Part shown: one piece after another, positions 27,380 to 35,871 of the stretch | How positions within the stretch are numbered: position 1 is the stretch's first letter | Layout of the letters: each line of letters starts with the position of its first letter | Assembly: GCA_938035945.1 (NCBI GenBank) | Contig: CALHOU010000084.1 | Location: forward strand, 1 to 40,165 | DNA: 40,165 nucleotides | Direction: 5' to 3' | Source: an uncultured Granulosicoccaceae bacterium | Lineage (GTDB): Bacteria > Pseudomonadota > Gammaproteobacteria > Granulosicoccales > Granulosicoccaceae | Notes under the pieces: model-generated | Database searches by the model: none | The model's input: the letters and a program-made list of their open reading frames with translations, nothing else | Told to the model about the DNA's origin: nothing | Position numbers and translations under genes: made by a program

Positions 27380-28101
27380 TAATGGCTCCTTTTAAAAAAA
27401 CGTTTCGTGGTTTCGCGCTTCAAGCCGGCTATAGCTGACATCGGATCCAACTCATTGGGACAATAGCTTGTGCATGAACCCATCGAATGGCAATTATGAC
27501 AACCACCGCGTCCTGACACAGCATCCAGTATCACCTCACGCCCTTCATCCTTGGCGTCGTTGAGTAAAGTCCATGCGCGTTGCAGCGCAGCCGGACCCAG
27601 ATAGTCATCATTGCCCTTCACAGTATCGCAAGCGGAATAACACACAGAACAATTTATACATTCGATGCCTGCGTTTGCCTCTTTTCGTGCTTGACTGGTT
27701 TCATCTATAGATGCAATCGGATCATGACGCGTCAACTCACCATGATGCACGCCTTCAGCGGCTACCCACTTATCAAAAAACGGGTCCATATCGACAACCA
27801 AATCTTTTATGATGGGTAGATTACGCAGGGGTGAGATAAGAACAGTGTTGTTAACTAACACTTTAGATATGTGCGTACGGCAGGTCCAACGTGGTACACC
27901 ATTCACCATCATTCCACAGCTACCACACATACCGACTCGGCAGGCAAACCGATAGCTCAGTGTAGGGTCTGTGTTTTGTTGTACCCACGAAACGAGGTCG
28001 AGTACGGTTTGATTTTCATAAGCGGGCACTTCAAATGATTCGACGTGTGAATCTTTTTCGGTACCGCGTTGAATTTCAACCTGAATAACATCGGTCGGCA
28101 T
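27379..28101 (-). CDS. SDH/FRD-like iron-sulfur subunit (SdhB-like)
   Basis: About 240 residues. The N-terminal ferredoxin-like domain has Cys54, Cys59, Cys62 and Cys74 (CRVGMCGSC...WTC) for [2Fe-2S]. The C-terminal domain has CINCSVCYSAC for [4Fe-4S] and CHNCHSMGSCTSYCP completing the [3Fe-4S]/[4Fe-4S] ligand set. It carries electrons from the flavoprotein to the membrane quinone site. The ATG at 28101 gives the normal family N-terminus; the frame is open from GTG 28182, which overlaps the decayed nuclease gene. It is the first gene of the B-D-C-A-fumarase operon. Confidence 0.88.
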   Translation of the reverse strand: MPTDVIQVEIQRGTEKDSHVESFEVPAYENQTVLDLVSWVQQNTDPTLSYRFACRVGMCGSCGMMVNGVPRWTCRTHISKVLVNNTVLISPLRNLPIIKDLVVDMDPFFDKWVAAEGVHHGELTRHDPIASIDETSQARKEANAGIECINCSVCYSACDTVKGNDDYLGPAALQRAWTLLNDAKDEGREVILDAVSGRGGCHNCHSMGSCTSYCPNELDPMSAIAGLKRETTKRFFKRSH

Positions 28102-28174
28102 AGAAGTGTAATTGCGAAACCTATATGACCAAATCTTAGCCTTTCTAGGCCTAAATGTATATGATTTGCCCGAG

Positions 28175-28442
28175 TCACTCACACCAAATTGGCTTATCGA
28201 CTAAGGTTTTCCCATCCGCATCGTGTGGCCAAGGCTGTAGATGCCCCGCTTCCACATCAGCTGTCGCGACATCAATGCCATCGGCGCTCAAATCAACTAC
28301 AGTTCTATCGTAGCGATCAGGACCGTAGTTATTGGTGATCGCCGTCCGACCAATAGATCTCGCCAATACTGATTTGTTTATCCGAACCGCCGCTGCTGCA
28401 CGACGATAGAACACAAATAAGGGGTAGCACAAAGAGTTTCAT
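28175..28442 (-). pseudogene. Decayed SNase-like (thermonuclease family) lipoprotein
   Basis: Two frames on the reverse strand fit one gene. From ATG 28442 the frame encodes a lipoprotein signal, MKLFVLPLICVLSSCSSGGS with lipobox LSSC, then ISIGEIYWSDGDHQ and a stop at 28329. In another frame, ITNNYGPDRYDRTVVDLS, DGIDVATADVEAGHLQPW and a final KPIWCE match the C-terminal half of staphylococcal-nuclease-like proteins. SNase proteins have DGD near the start of the domain and roughly 50 more residues before the GPDRYxRT part, so the middle seems deleted with a frameshift. Catalytic residues lying in that missing part are gone. Confidence 0.6.
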
Positions 28443-28571
28443 ACGGCTACCGCTTCAAATTGCATGCTAAGGGTTTAGCGTTAAGAGTTCTTCGGTTACG
28501 GCGGCAATACTTAAACCAAGGCTTGATTTTCCGTATACTTAAGACTTAGCAAACAAGAATATGATGGTGCC

Positions 28572-28925
28572 ATGAACTTTATCAACTTCTCTGAACAAAC
28601 AACCGACGCAATAGACAAACCGTTTGACTCAAACAATGTCAAGCAAGGCAACCCTAAGCAACAGGTTTGGAATCATTTTCTTGGTGACAATGATCGCGTT
28701 AAATCTGGTATGTGGGATTGCACCGCCGGCGTGTTTGTGGGTCCAATGAACAATCAAATAGAATTTTGCCATATACTCGAAGGCGAAGCTCGCATCGATA
28801 CGGCGGATGGTCAAAGTAGAACTGTCAAGGCGGGCGATGCGTTTGTTATGGACAACGGATTACAACCCGTTTGGCACATTGAGAAGTACATTAAAAAGCA
28901 CTATGTGATTTGTGCAGTTGACTAA
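28572..28925 (+). CDS. Cupin-domain protein
   Basis: A 117-residue single cupin of the DUF861/Cupin_3 type, related to ureidoglycine aminohydrolase and EutQ-like proteins. The core includes VKSGMWDCTAGVFVGP, IEFCHILEGEARI and VKAGDAFVMDNGLQPVWHIEKYI. The classical metal histidines are partly missing (Glu-x-Cys-His in the first motif), so metal binding is uncertain. It has its own short promoter region and is convergent with the nucleoside hydrolase. The function is unknown. Confidence 0.8.
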   Translation: MNFINFSEQTTDAIDKPFDSNNVKQGNPKQQVWNHFLGDNDRVKSGMWDCTAGVFVGPMNNQIEFCHILEGEARIDTADGQSRTVKAGDAFVMDNGLQPVWHIEKYIKKHYVICAVD

Positions 28926-28946
28926 CGACTCGACAACACGCTGTGA

Positions 28947-29891
28947 TTACTTAAACACGGCAAGTCTTTCGGTGATGAGTTCAAAGAAACTATCGGCATT
29001 CACATCAGTTATCCAAACTGCATTTTTCGGTTTATCAGTGACATGCCAATAGTCTGCGACGGTCATTCCGACCGTTAACGGCGAGTCGGTTTCAATCTCT
29101 ACATTGATGTGTCGGCCTTTATACAGCTCTGGCTTCAATAGATAAGCAATAACATTTGGGTCGTGCAATGGTCCGCCTTCAATTCCATATTTTTCTTCAT
29201 CAAAGCGTTCGAAAAAATCCAACCACTCGGCCGCAGCGACACCCACCTTGGTACCAAGCGAGCGCAAGGCTTCGATTCTTGCCGAAGTGGTAAGTGCTTT
29301 GTGGGTAACATCCAATGGCATAACGACCATTGGAATACCGGCATTGAACGTGATGCTGGCAGCATCTGGATCAACGTACACGTTAAATTCAGCGGCCGGC
29401 GTTACATTGCCACCTTCAAATAAGCCACCGCCCATCATAACGATCTGTTTTATTCGAGGTGCAATTTGCGGGGCTTTCGTCAAAGCTTGCCCTATGTTAG
29501 TTAGCGGGCCCAGCGTACAGAGCGTCACTGACTGGTCAGGCTGTGCCAAAACGGTTTCAATAATAAAATCAACCGCGTGCTGATCTTGCAAAGCCATTGT
29601 AGGTTCGGGCAATTGAGCGCCATTGAGGCCGGTCTCTCCGTGCACATATTCAGCCGTAAACAAGTTACGTTTCATCGGTTTTTCGCAGCCCACATACACC
29701 TTGGTATGTTGCTTCTGCGCTAGCTCGCAAACCTTACGGATATTGCTATGTGTCAGTGGTAATGGAACATTTCCCGCCACGGCGCATATGCCCAGCACAT
29801 TGAGCTCCGAGCTTGCCAAAGCCAGAAGGATAGCAATCGCATCGTCTTGCCCTGGATCGGTATCGATTATAATGTCACGCCGGTTCGTCAT
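28947..29891 (-). CDS. Nucleoside hydrolase (IunH family)
   Basis: A 314-residue inosine-uridine-preferring nucleoside hydrolase homologue. The N-terminal calcium-binding motif DTDPGQDDAIAILLAL is intact, and the mid region has VTLCTLGPLTNIGQAL and IVMMGGGLFEGGNVTPAAEFNVYVDPDAA. The catalytic-site His region appears as DPNVIAYLL after GGPLHD. It splits N-glycosidic bonds of ribonucleosides for salvage. GGGGA precedes the ATG by four bases. No partner transporter is near, so it appears to be a single-gene unit. Confidence 0.93.
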   Translation of the reverse strand: MTNRRDIIIDTDPGQDDAIAILLALASSELNVLGICAVAGNVPLPLTHSNIRKVCELAQKQHTKVYVGCEKPMKRNLFTAEYVHGETGLNGAQLPEPTMALQDQHAVDFIIETVLAQPDQSVTLCTLGPLTNIGQALTKAPQIAPRIKQIVMMGGGLFEGGNVTPAAEFNVYVDPDAASITFNAGIPMVVMPLDVTHKALTTSARIEALRSLGTKVGVAAAEWLDFFERFDEEKYGIEGGPLHDPNVIAYLLKPELYKGRHINVEIETDSPLTVGMTVADYWHVTDKPKNAVWITDVNADSFFELITERLAVFK

Positions 29892-30073
29892 ATATTCCCC
29901 ACAAACTTGATACGCTTGACAACATGTTGAACACGAATAGCATGATTAAGTAGACAGTATAATCATTCTACAATTGGGCGACTACGCAGTGCCCCATTTC
30001 ATGCCTATGGAAAAAGGAAGTTGGTCCGGTGTGAACTTTACGATGAGCGTTACTGAGCCTAATAGATACTGAG

Positions 30074-31270
30074 TTAGGTACGCGTTGGTATGTCAACGAG
30101 TAGCCCGCGTGGTATTTTCGCGTCTACATCATAAAACGGCAGTGAACACAGTTCGGCCGTGTGCATGGCCCCATCCGCGCAACCAACCCTAACGGCTGTG
30201 CCAGAACCATACGCTGTTGTATCCATCAGTGCATAGCCAATTCCATGACCTAAGTATGGCGAGAATGCACCTGCGGTTACAACACCAACCGAAGTTCCAT
30301 CAATCTCTATTTTTCCACCAATTAACGGCTCATTTGATGCGCACTTAATGCCGAAAAGTCTGGCGCTAGTGGATGCTTCAGCTGATGCGGCGACCAATGC
30401 AGCCTTGCCTATAAAATCTGCTTTGTCTAGGTCAACAAACCGTCCTAAGTTAACCTCAAATGGGGTTGTTGTTTCATTAAAATCTGAGCCGGCATTTAAA
30501 ATACCTGCTTCAATTCGTCGAATGTTCATTGCATCCAAACCGAATATTTCCATGCCGTATTCATTGCCAGCAGCCAGCAAATGTTGCCAAAGTGCATCAG
30601 CATCGTGGTGCGGTTCAGTGTAAAACTCCCAACCCAGTTCGTTGGTATAGCCTGTTCGCGTTATCACCACTTCTTGTCCGCCGAGCGATACGGTGGCCAT
30701 GGCAAAATAACCAAAGGGATCAGGCATGCCGTTGTCACTGGCCGCTGCAAGTATCTTCAGTGCATTGGGCCCTTGCACTTGAGATACAAAAACATCCGGG
30801 TCGGATATTTTTACATCCAAGCCTGAAGCGTGCGCACGCGCCCAACTGTAGAAGTCACCATCGGCTTGTGCATACCAGAATTTATCCTGCTCAAGACGCA
30901 ACAAAATACCGTCAACCAACAAGCCACCGTCTTCATAACAGGCAACGCCATACGCACAACGCCCTACTTTTTGTTTAGTGATGTCTTTGGTGAAAAGCTT
31001 ATTTAATAAGGTTTCTGCGTCTGGGCCTTCAAACTGTAGCGGTAGTTCGCCTGTGTGTAGAACAGCTGCTTGCTGACGTAAACGCCAGTAACCATCAACC
31101 GTTGTATGGTCATCAAAACAGCAAGCCATGTGACGACGGTTATAAACGCAATAGTGAGGCCCCTTTGGACGTTCAATTAGGTGATATGGATGTCGAGCTT
31201 GAGCATAGTCCCAACCAGCACCTGGCATAGTAGTGACCAGATCACGGGTTTTTCCATCGCTAGAACGCAC
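30074..31270 (-). CDS. GcvT-fold methyltransferase, DmdA-like
   Basis: 398 residues of the aminomethyltransferase (GcvT) fold that transfers C1 units to tetrahydrofolate. The segments ADGDFYSWARAHA, GLDVKISDPDVFVSQVQGP and NIRRIEAGILNAGSDFN closely follow the DMSP demethylase DmdA pattern (ADGD, PDV..VQGP, NIER.E.G.L..G.D) rather than the glycine-cleavage T-protein. The start is GTG at 31270 with GGAG six bases upstream, 15 bp after the permease gene. It is the last gene of the proXVW-type operon, so it probably demethylates the imported substrate: DMSP to methylmercaptopropionate, or a betaine-type compound. Distinguishing true DmdA from sister clades needs a tree. Confidence 0.7.
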   Translation of the reverse strand: MRSSDGKTRDLVTTMPGAGWDYAQARHPYHLIERPKGPHYCVYNRRHMACCFDDHTTVDGYWRLRQQAAVLHTGELPLQFEGPDAETLLNKLFTKDITKQKVGRCAYGVACYEDGGLLVDGILLRLEQDKFWYAQADGDFYSWARAHASGLDVKISDPDVFVSQVQGPNALKILAAASDNGMPDPFGYFAMATVSLGGQEVVITRTGYTNELGWEFYTEPHHDADALWQHLLAAGNEYGMEIFGLDAMNIRRIEAGILNAGSDFNETTTPFEVNLGRFVDLDKADFIGKAALVAASAEASTSARLFGIKCASNEPLIGGKIEIDGTSVGVVTAGAFSPYLGHGIGYALMDTTAYGSGTAVRVGCADGAMHTAELCSLPFYDVDAKIPRGLLVDIPTRT

Positions 31271-31285
31271 TTGCTTCTCCCAGTA

Positions 31286-33346
31286 TTATTCCAATCCTAA
31301 TGCCGCTTTGCGTTGATTCGCCCATGTTCGCAATATTTGATCAATCGCCAAGCCGATAAAAGCAACGCAGAAACCCAATACCAAACCGTTACCAACGCCT
31401 TGCCTATCAGACAGGGACCCCAATATAAGTTGGCCAAGATCATCAGTACCGATCAGGGCGCCAATAATAACCATAGACAGTGCGAATACGACCGTTTGGT
31501 TAATACCCAGTGCAATGTGTGGAAAAGACAGTGGCAGCTCGATTGAGAGAAAACGTTGTACCCTGTTTACCCCAGCCATGGAGCCGGCATCGTGCAAGGA
31601 TTCAGGCACACTACGCAAACCAACAACCGTATATCTAGCGGCCGGAATGGTTGCATAAACCACAATCGCGATCAGCACTGATGTATCGGTAACGCCAAAC
31701 AACATCATTACCGGTATCAGATAGATAAACGATGGAAAGGTTTGAAAGGTATCGCACCATGTTAATAATATACGAGTAGATGTCGGATGCTGAGCGCACA
31801 AGGTTCCTAGGACGATTCCGATAAAGCCTGAGATCAGCACAGCCATACTCATTAGGTAGGCAGTAATTAACGCTCTGTCCCACCACTCGGTTAAAGCGAT
31901 AAACAATAAGTACATGCCAACGATAAGTGCAGATCGAATACCACCAACAATATAACCAATACCCATTGCCAGCGTAAACGTGGCTATAACCGGCATACCC
32001 AGATACGCATTTTTTACAGGTATTAGTACGTCAACAATGAACCACTCATTAAATCCCTTTAGCGTATAGAAAAACGTATCCCACAACCAATCAACACCGG
32101 CCTGCCAAAACGGCTCAGTTGTGATTCCCTTGTTGTGTGGAATTATATTCAGATAGTTAAAACCCTCTTTGAAAAACAGCGACCCGACCCACGCCACGGC
32201 GATGCCAACGGCCACCACAATCGAAAACCAAATGGAGTATTTGTATCTTTCTTTAAAGGATTGATCGGCAAAATAATCTGTTTGCTTATTGGCCCAGGCA
32301 AGCGACAACCTATCGAGTACGATTGCAATTAAAACGATACAAACACCGATCTCTAGCGCCAGACCGATGCGTAAACGATTCAACGCGATCAATAGATCAT
32401 TACCTAAACCTTTTGCGCCAATAAGCGATGCGATAACCACCATCGCCAAACACTGCATGATGACTTGGTTAACGCCTAAAAGAATATCGCGTCTCGCCGT
32501 GGGAATAAGCACCGTGCGCAACAGTTGCCATTCCGTACAGCCGCTCATTTTTCCAGCCTCAGTCACTTCTGGCGATACTTTCTTTAATCCCAGTATGGTT
32601 AGTCGCACCATCGGTGGTGTAGCAAAAATGATGGTTGCAATGGCGCCGGCATGATCCCCAATACCGAAAAACACCATGACTGGTATCAAGTAAGAAAAGT
32701 GCGGAACGATCTGCGCGATGTTCAACAGTGGATTCATAACAGTTTCCACTGTTTTACTTCTAAATGCCCAAACACCCAGCATCAGGCCAAGTAAAATTGC
32801 AATGGGCGCTGCTATTAATACAAACGACAGCGTTTGCATCGATGGCTCCCATTGACCAAATACTGCAATATAGCCAAACGCAAAGCCTGTGAACAAGGCC
32901 AAGCCAATGCCGCTGAGGCGGTAGCCCAAGATCATTGCACCACCTGCAACCACGGTCCATGGCAAACCAGGCAAGCGCGCCCATTGATTTTCTGTGGCCC
33001 AATCCCAACCGGTGAAAGTCACGATGGTTTTCACACCGCCGAGCATGATCTCGCGAACCAACTCAATCAGGAACAACACGAAACCCGATATGCTGCGCGT
33101 GATCTGGCGCATGACGGGCTTCTTCTCGTATTCTTCGATGTCAGGGTCATACACATCAACCAACCACCAGTCGAACATCAAGTAGTCAACGCCATTGTTG
33201 ATCGCAATGGGCAGTTGTTTGAACAACGGCGGCAAGCGCCACAGCCAACTTCCGTCAGTGGCCGGTATAAACATGCACATGAGCAGGAAGACAACGATCA
33301 ACAGCAGGAACTGCAGATATTTGCGTTCACGCAATAACTCGATCAT
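31286..33346 (-). CDS. Betaine/sulfonium-type ABC permease with two fused ProW domains
   Basis: 686 residues, about twice the length of ProW/OpuAB. Two BPD-type permease domains are present (residues ~150-345 and ~450-670). Each has an EAA loop: EAGKMSGCTEWQLLRTVLIPTA in the first and HDAGSMAGVNRVQRFLSIELP in the second. Both end with the GIGD/GLGNDL and GTDDLGQ loops typical of ProW. A large N-terminal helical region and an extra pair of helices link them. The start ATG overlaps the proV-like stop by 4 bp. The fused dimer would form the complete inner-membrane pore for one ATPase pair. Confidence 0.9.
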   Translation of the reverse strand: MIELLRERKYLQFLLLIVVFLLMCMFIPATDGSWLWRLPPLFKQLPIAINNGVDYLMFDWWLVDVYDPDIEEYEKKPVMRQITRSISGFVLFLIELVREIMLGGVKTIVTFTGWDWATENQWARLPGLPWTVVAGGAMILGYRLSGIGLALFTGFAFGYIAVFGQWEPSMQTLSFVLIAAPIAILLGLMLGVWAFRSKTVETVMNPLLNIAQIVPHFSYLIPVMVFFGIGDHAGAIATIIFATPPMVRLTILGLKKVSPEVTEAGKMSGCTEWQLLRTVLIPTARRDILLGVNQVIMQCLAMVVIASLIGAKGLGNDLLIALNRLRIGLALEIGVCIVLIAIVLDRLSLAWANKQTDYFADQSFKERYKYSIWFSIVVAVGIAVAWVGSLFFKEGFNYLNIIPHNKGITTEPFWQAGVDWLWDTFFYTLKGFNEWFIVDVLIPVKNAYLGMPVIATFTLAMGIGYIVGGIRSALIVGMYLLFIALTEWWDRALITAYLMSMAVLISGFIGIVLGTLCAQHPTSTRILLTWCDTFQTFPSFIYLIPVMMLFGVTDTSVLIAIVVYATIPAARYTVVGLRSVPESLHDAGSMAGVNRVQRFLSIELPLSFPHIALGINQTVVFALSMVIIGALIGTDDLGQLILGSLSDRQGVGNGLVLGFCVAFIGLAIDQILRTWANQRKAALGLE

Positions 33347-34401
33347 GACGCTTGCTCTGTGCGACCGCCGAACAACACGTTAATGACTTTCGATGCATGT
33401 ACGGCACCGACAACTTTGCCAGCATCGTCTATAACAGCTACCGGTTTATCGGAATTTAAAATCATTTCGGCAACGGTTTCGATAATGGCATCTTTTGACA
33501 CCTGCTGCTCAGCTACAGCTGCTGACGGATCGACTGCATCCATCACCGATTCAATCTTGAGTACTTTTTCGCGTGGCACTTCTTCGGTGAATTTACGCAC
33601 GTATTCGGTTGCCGGATTCAACACGATATTCGCAGGCGTATCCAATTGTTCGATGATGCCGTCCTTCATAATGGCGATGCGATCAGCCAGACGAAGTGCT
33701 TCGTCGAAGTCGTGCGTAACGAATAAAATGGTTTTACTCAAAACGCCTTGCAGACGCAAAAATTCATCTTGCATCTCTTTTCTGATTAATGGGTCGAGTG
33801 CCGAGAATGGTTCATCTAAAAACCAAATATCCGGTTCAATGGCAAGGGAACGAGCAATGCCGACTCGCTGTTGTTGTCCGCCTGATAACTCACGGGGAAA
33901 ATAGTTCTCTCGACCAGATAGGCTAACGAGTTCGATCATATCCGATGCGCGCTTAATACTCTCTTTCGTGCTAACGCCTTTTACTTGTAGTGGGAAAGCG
34001 ATGTTTTCCAGAACCGTTTTATGCGGCAGCAATGCAAAGCTTTGGAACACCATCCCCATTTTACTGCGACGCAGTTGTATCAACTGCTTGTTGTTCATGG
34101 ACAGAATGTCCTCGCCTTCGATATAGATTTTTCCAGCGGTCGCTTTGGTAAGCCTGGAAATGCAGCGCAGCAAGGTTGATTTGCCAGAGCCAGACAATCC
34201 CATGATGATGAGCAGCTCGCCTGGGTAAACTTCAAACGAGGCATTGTTGACGCCCACTATGCATCCTGCTTCCTGAAACTTCGCTGCATCTACCATTCCA
34301 TTGGATTCTTGCATCATCTTTTTAGCATTATCGCCAAAGATTTTATAAACGCCATCGCATCGGATAACGGGTTCGGCGGAGTTTGACTCTGTTGCAGACA
34401 T
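33343..34401 (-). CDS. proV: Glycine betaine/proline-type ABC transporter ATPase (ProV-like)
   Basis: 352 residues. Walker A is GLSGSGKST, the signature is LSGGQQQRVGIARS, Walker B is IWFLDEPFSALDP and the switch His is in VTHDFDEALRLADR. An N-terminal extension before the ATPase core (DNAKKMMQESNGMVDAAKFQEAGCIVGVNNASFEV) and a short CBS-like C-terminal part (DKPVAVIDDAGKVVGAVHASKVINVL) are as in ProV/OpuAA, where CBS domains sense ionic strength. The C-terminal part appears reduced to about one CBS motif. It energises uptake of betaine- or DMSP-like osmolytes. Confidence 0.93.
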   Translation of the reverse strand: MSATESNSAEPVIRCDGVYKIFGDNAKKMMQESNGMVDAAKFQEAGCIVGVNNASFEVYPGELLIIMGLSGSGKSTLLRCISRLTKATAGKIYIEGEDILSMNNKQLIQLRRSKMGMVFQSFALLPHKTVLENIAFPLQVKGVSTKESIKRASDMIELVSLSGRENYFPRELSGGQQQRVGIARSLAIEPDIWFLDEPFSALDPLIRKEMQDEFLRLQGVLSKTILFVTHDFDEALRLADRIAIMKDGIIEQLDTPANIVLNPATEYVRKFTEEVPREKVLKIESVMDAVDPSAAVAEQQVSKDAIIETVAEMILNSDKPVAVIDDAGKVVGAVHASKVINVLFGGRTEQAS

Positions 34402-34440
34402 AAGAGGTTAATTAAACTTGTTTATAAAACCAGATACACA

Positions 34441-34482
34441 AAAAAGAAACCCCCTGATGCGAGAACACGTCAGAGGGTTTCC
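34441..34482 (-). terminator. Hairpin plus T-run between proX and proV (terminator or attenuator)
   Basis: On the reverse strand a 12-bp stem (arms 34471-34482 and 34447-34458, one mismatch) with a 12-base loop is followed directly by TTTTTT. It has the form of an intrinsic terminator and lies between the binding-protein gene and the proV-like gene. Partial read-through would give more binding protein than membrane parts, a known pattern in importer operons. Confidence 0.75.
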
Positions 34483-34538
34483 AGTTTTTACAGACTCAAT
34501 AAAATTCTCTTTCGATTGTTTTATTAAGCGTTTTCGCT

Positions 34539-35492
34539 TTACTTAGTCCAAGGCATCCAGACGCTTTCGTTATCTGCCAACCACTTGGCAGCAGCGTCTT
34601 TGTGGTCCATCTTATCGACATCGACAAGTGCAGCCATTTGACCGATTTGCGTGGTGCTAAAGTCCAGCTTCGTAAAAGCGGTGTAAGCTGCCGGGTGAGT
34701 TTTTGGGAACTTATAGTTCGCCGCTTTCTTCAACCAACCTTTTGGTGAACCACAAGCACCGTCGCCACCATCCGCTTTACGACAACCGTCCTCGTAGGGA
34801 GGGAATTCGATGAATGTGAAGCCGTCTGCATCAGTGAAGTTAGGCGTCCAGTTAAAAACGATGGTACCGCGACCTTCTTTCTTTGCAGAAGCCAGTTCAG
34901 TCCAAAGTGCATCTGCACCACCTGCGAACTTAACTGTCCAGTTCTCAGCTAGGCCTAGTGCTTCCAAACGCTCTGGCATCAAGTCACCGTGCCAGCTTTG
35001 CGGACCTTCTAACCAACGACCTTTTCCACCGGAATCAGCTGTAGTAAACACTTCGTGGCAATCTTTTAATGCTTCCCAGTTTGGTAGTCCAGGGCAAAGA
35101 TTTTTCTCGATTACCCAGGTTGGCACGCCCATTTCTTCCAGCGTTGTAGCTGAGTGCGTTCCAGCATCAATAACACCACCTTTAGCCATCGCGTTGTAGA
35201 ACGACTTACCGAAGGTTGACTGCCACACTTCGTGTGAGAGGGTAACGTCACCGTTACGAATAGATTCGTAAACAGCTTGCGAATCGGCAGGAACGTATTC
35301 AACGTTGTTGCCCATTTTTTCAAACATACCGCCAATCACATAGGCCATGACAACCTGACTGGACCAATTATGTATCGGAATAACTATTGGTGCAGTGCTG
35401 TCAGCGGCTTTCGCTGTGCCAGCGATAGACATGAGTGATACGCAACCGGCAAGTGCAAAATGCCGGAGCGACTTAGGTGCTCGTAATTTCAT
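34539..35492 (-). CDS. Periplasmic betaine/sulfonium-binding protein (ProX/OpuAC-type)
   Basis: A 317-residue exported substrate-binding protein with a signal peptide of about 30 residues ending GTAKA/AD. The mature sequence has IPIHNWSSQVVMAYVIGGMFEKMGNNVEYVPADSQAVYESIRNGDVTLSHEVWQ, typical of the OpuAC fold. Aromatic residues for a quaternary-ammonium or sulfonium cage are plentiful (WHGDLMPERL, FNWTPNF, WLKKAANY). Two cysteine pairs (LCPGLPNWEALKDC; GCRKADGGDGAC) may form disulfides. AAGGAA precedes the ATG. It delivers the substrate to the fused permease. Confidence 0.9.
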   Translation of the reverse strand: MKLRAPKSLRHFALAGCVSLMSIAGTAKAADSTAPIVIPIHNWSSQVVMAYVIGGMFEKMGNNVEYVPADSQAVYESIRNGDVTLSHEVWQSTFGKSFYNAMAKGGVIDAGTHSATTLEEMGVPTWVIEKNLCPGLPNWEALKDCHEVFTTADSGGKGRWLEGPQSWHGDLMPERLEALGLAENWTVKFAGGADALWTELASAKKEGRGTIVFNWTPNFTDADGFTFIEFPPYEDGCRKADGGDGACGSPKGWLKKAANYKFPKTHPAAYTAFTKLDFSTTQIGQMAALVDVDKMDHKDAAAKWLADNESVWMPWTK

Positions 35493-35871
35493 AATTTTCC
35501 TTATCCTATAGGCGTTAGTGCCGTCAAAATCTGCTGAGTCTCGCGGTTAGTCTTACTCCTCCAAACCGAGATACAGCTCTCGAAACGCTCCATCGCAACG
35601 TACCACTTTTGCTCTGCGTAGACAAATAGTAACGACTAAATAGAACAAAAGAATTTATTTTGGACTTCTTTTGGTATGCTTTTCTTATCAAATGAGTGCT
35701 CTTCTATCGTAGTTAAGATCATTTGGTACAAAATCAGTCCGAACCAAGCATTTAGAGATCGGCCTTCGATATATTGCGCAGCCTCTTGGCCAGCCACAGA
35801 TGCGTAGCGTGGGCGGCGGCGTTGATTTCATTTTCAGCTAATGCATCGTCCCTGCCCGCAAGCTTAAAAAA
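35493..35871. other. Intergenic region upstream of proX
   Basis: 379 bp with no supported gene. It contains the proX leader and an AT-rich stretch at about 35640-35730 where the promoter is expected. A 7-bp inverted repeat, caaatga (35689-35695) and tcatttg (35719-35725), with a 23-base spacer could be a regulator site. The part next to the SDR stop (35760-35871) holds no clear terminator. Confidence 0.4.

Noticed and set aside
28175-28432. An intact 85-residue protein
   Set aside because: It needs a TTG start inside the lipoprotein signal of another frame. The SNase-like C-terminus and upstream signal sequence show a frameshifted remnant instead.
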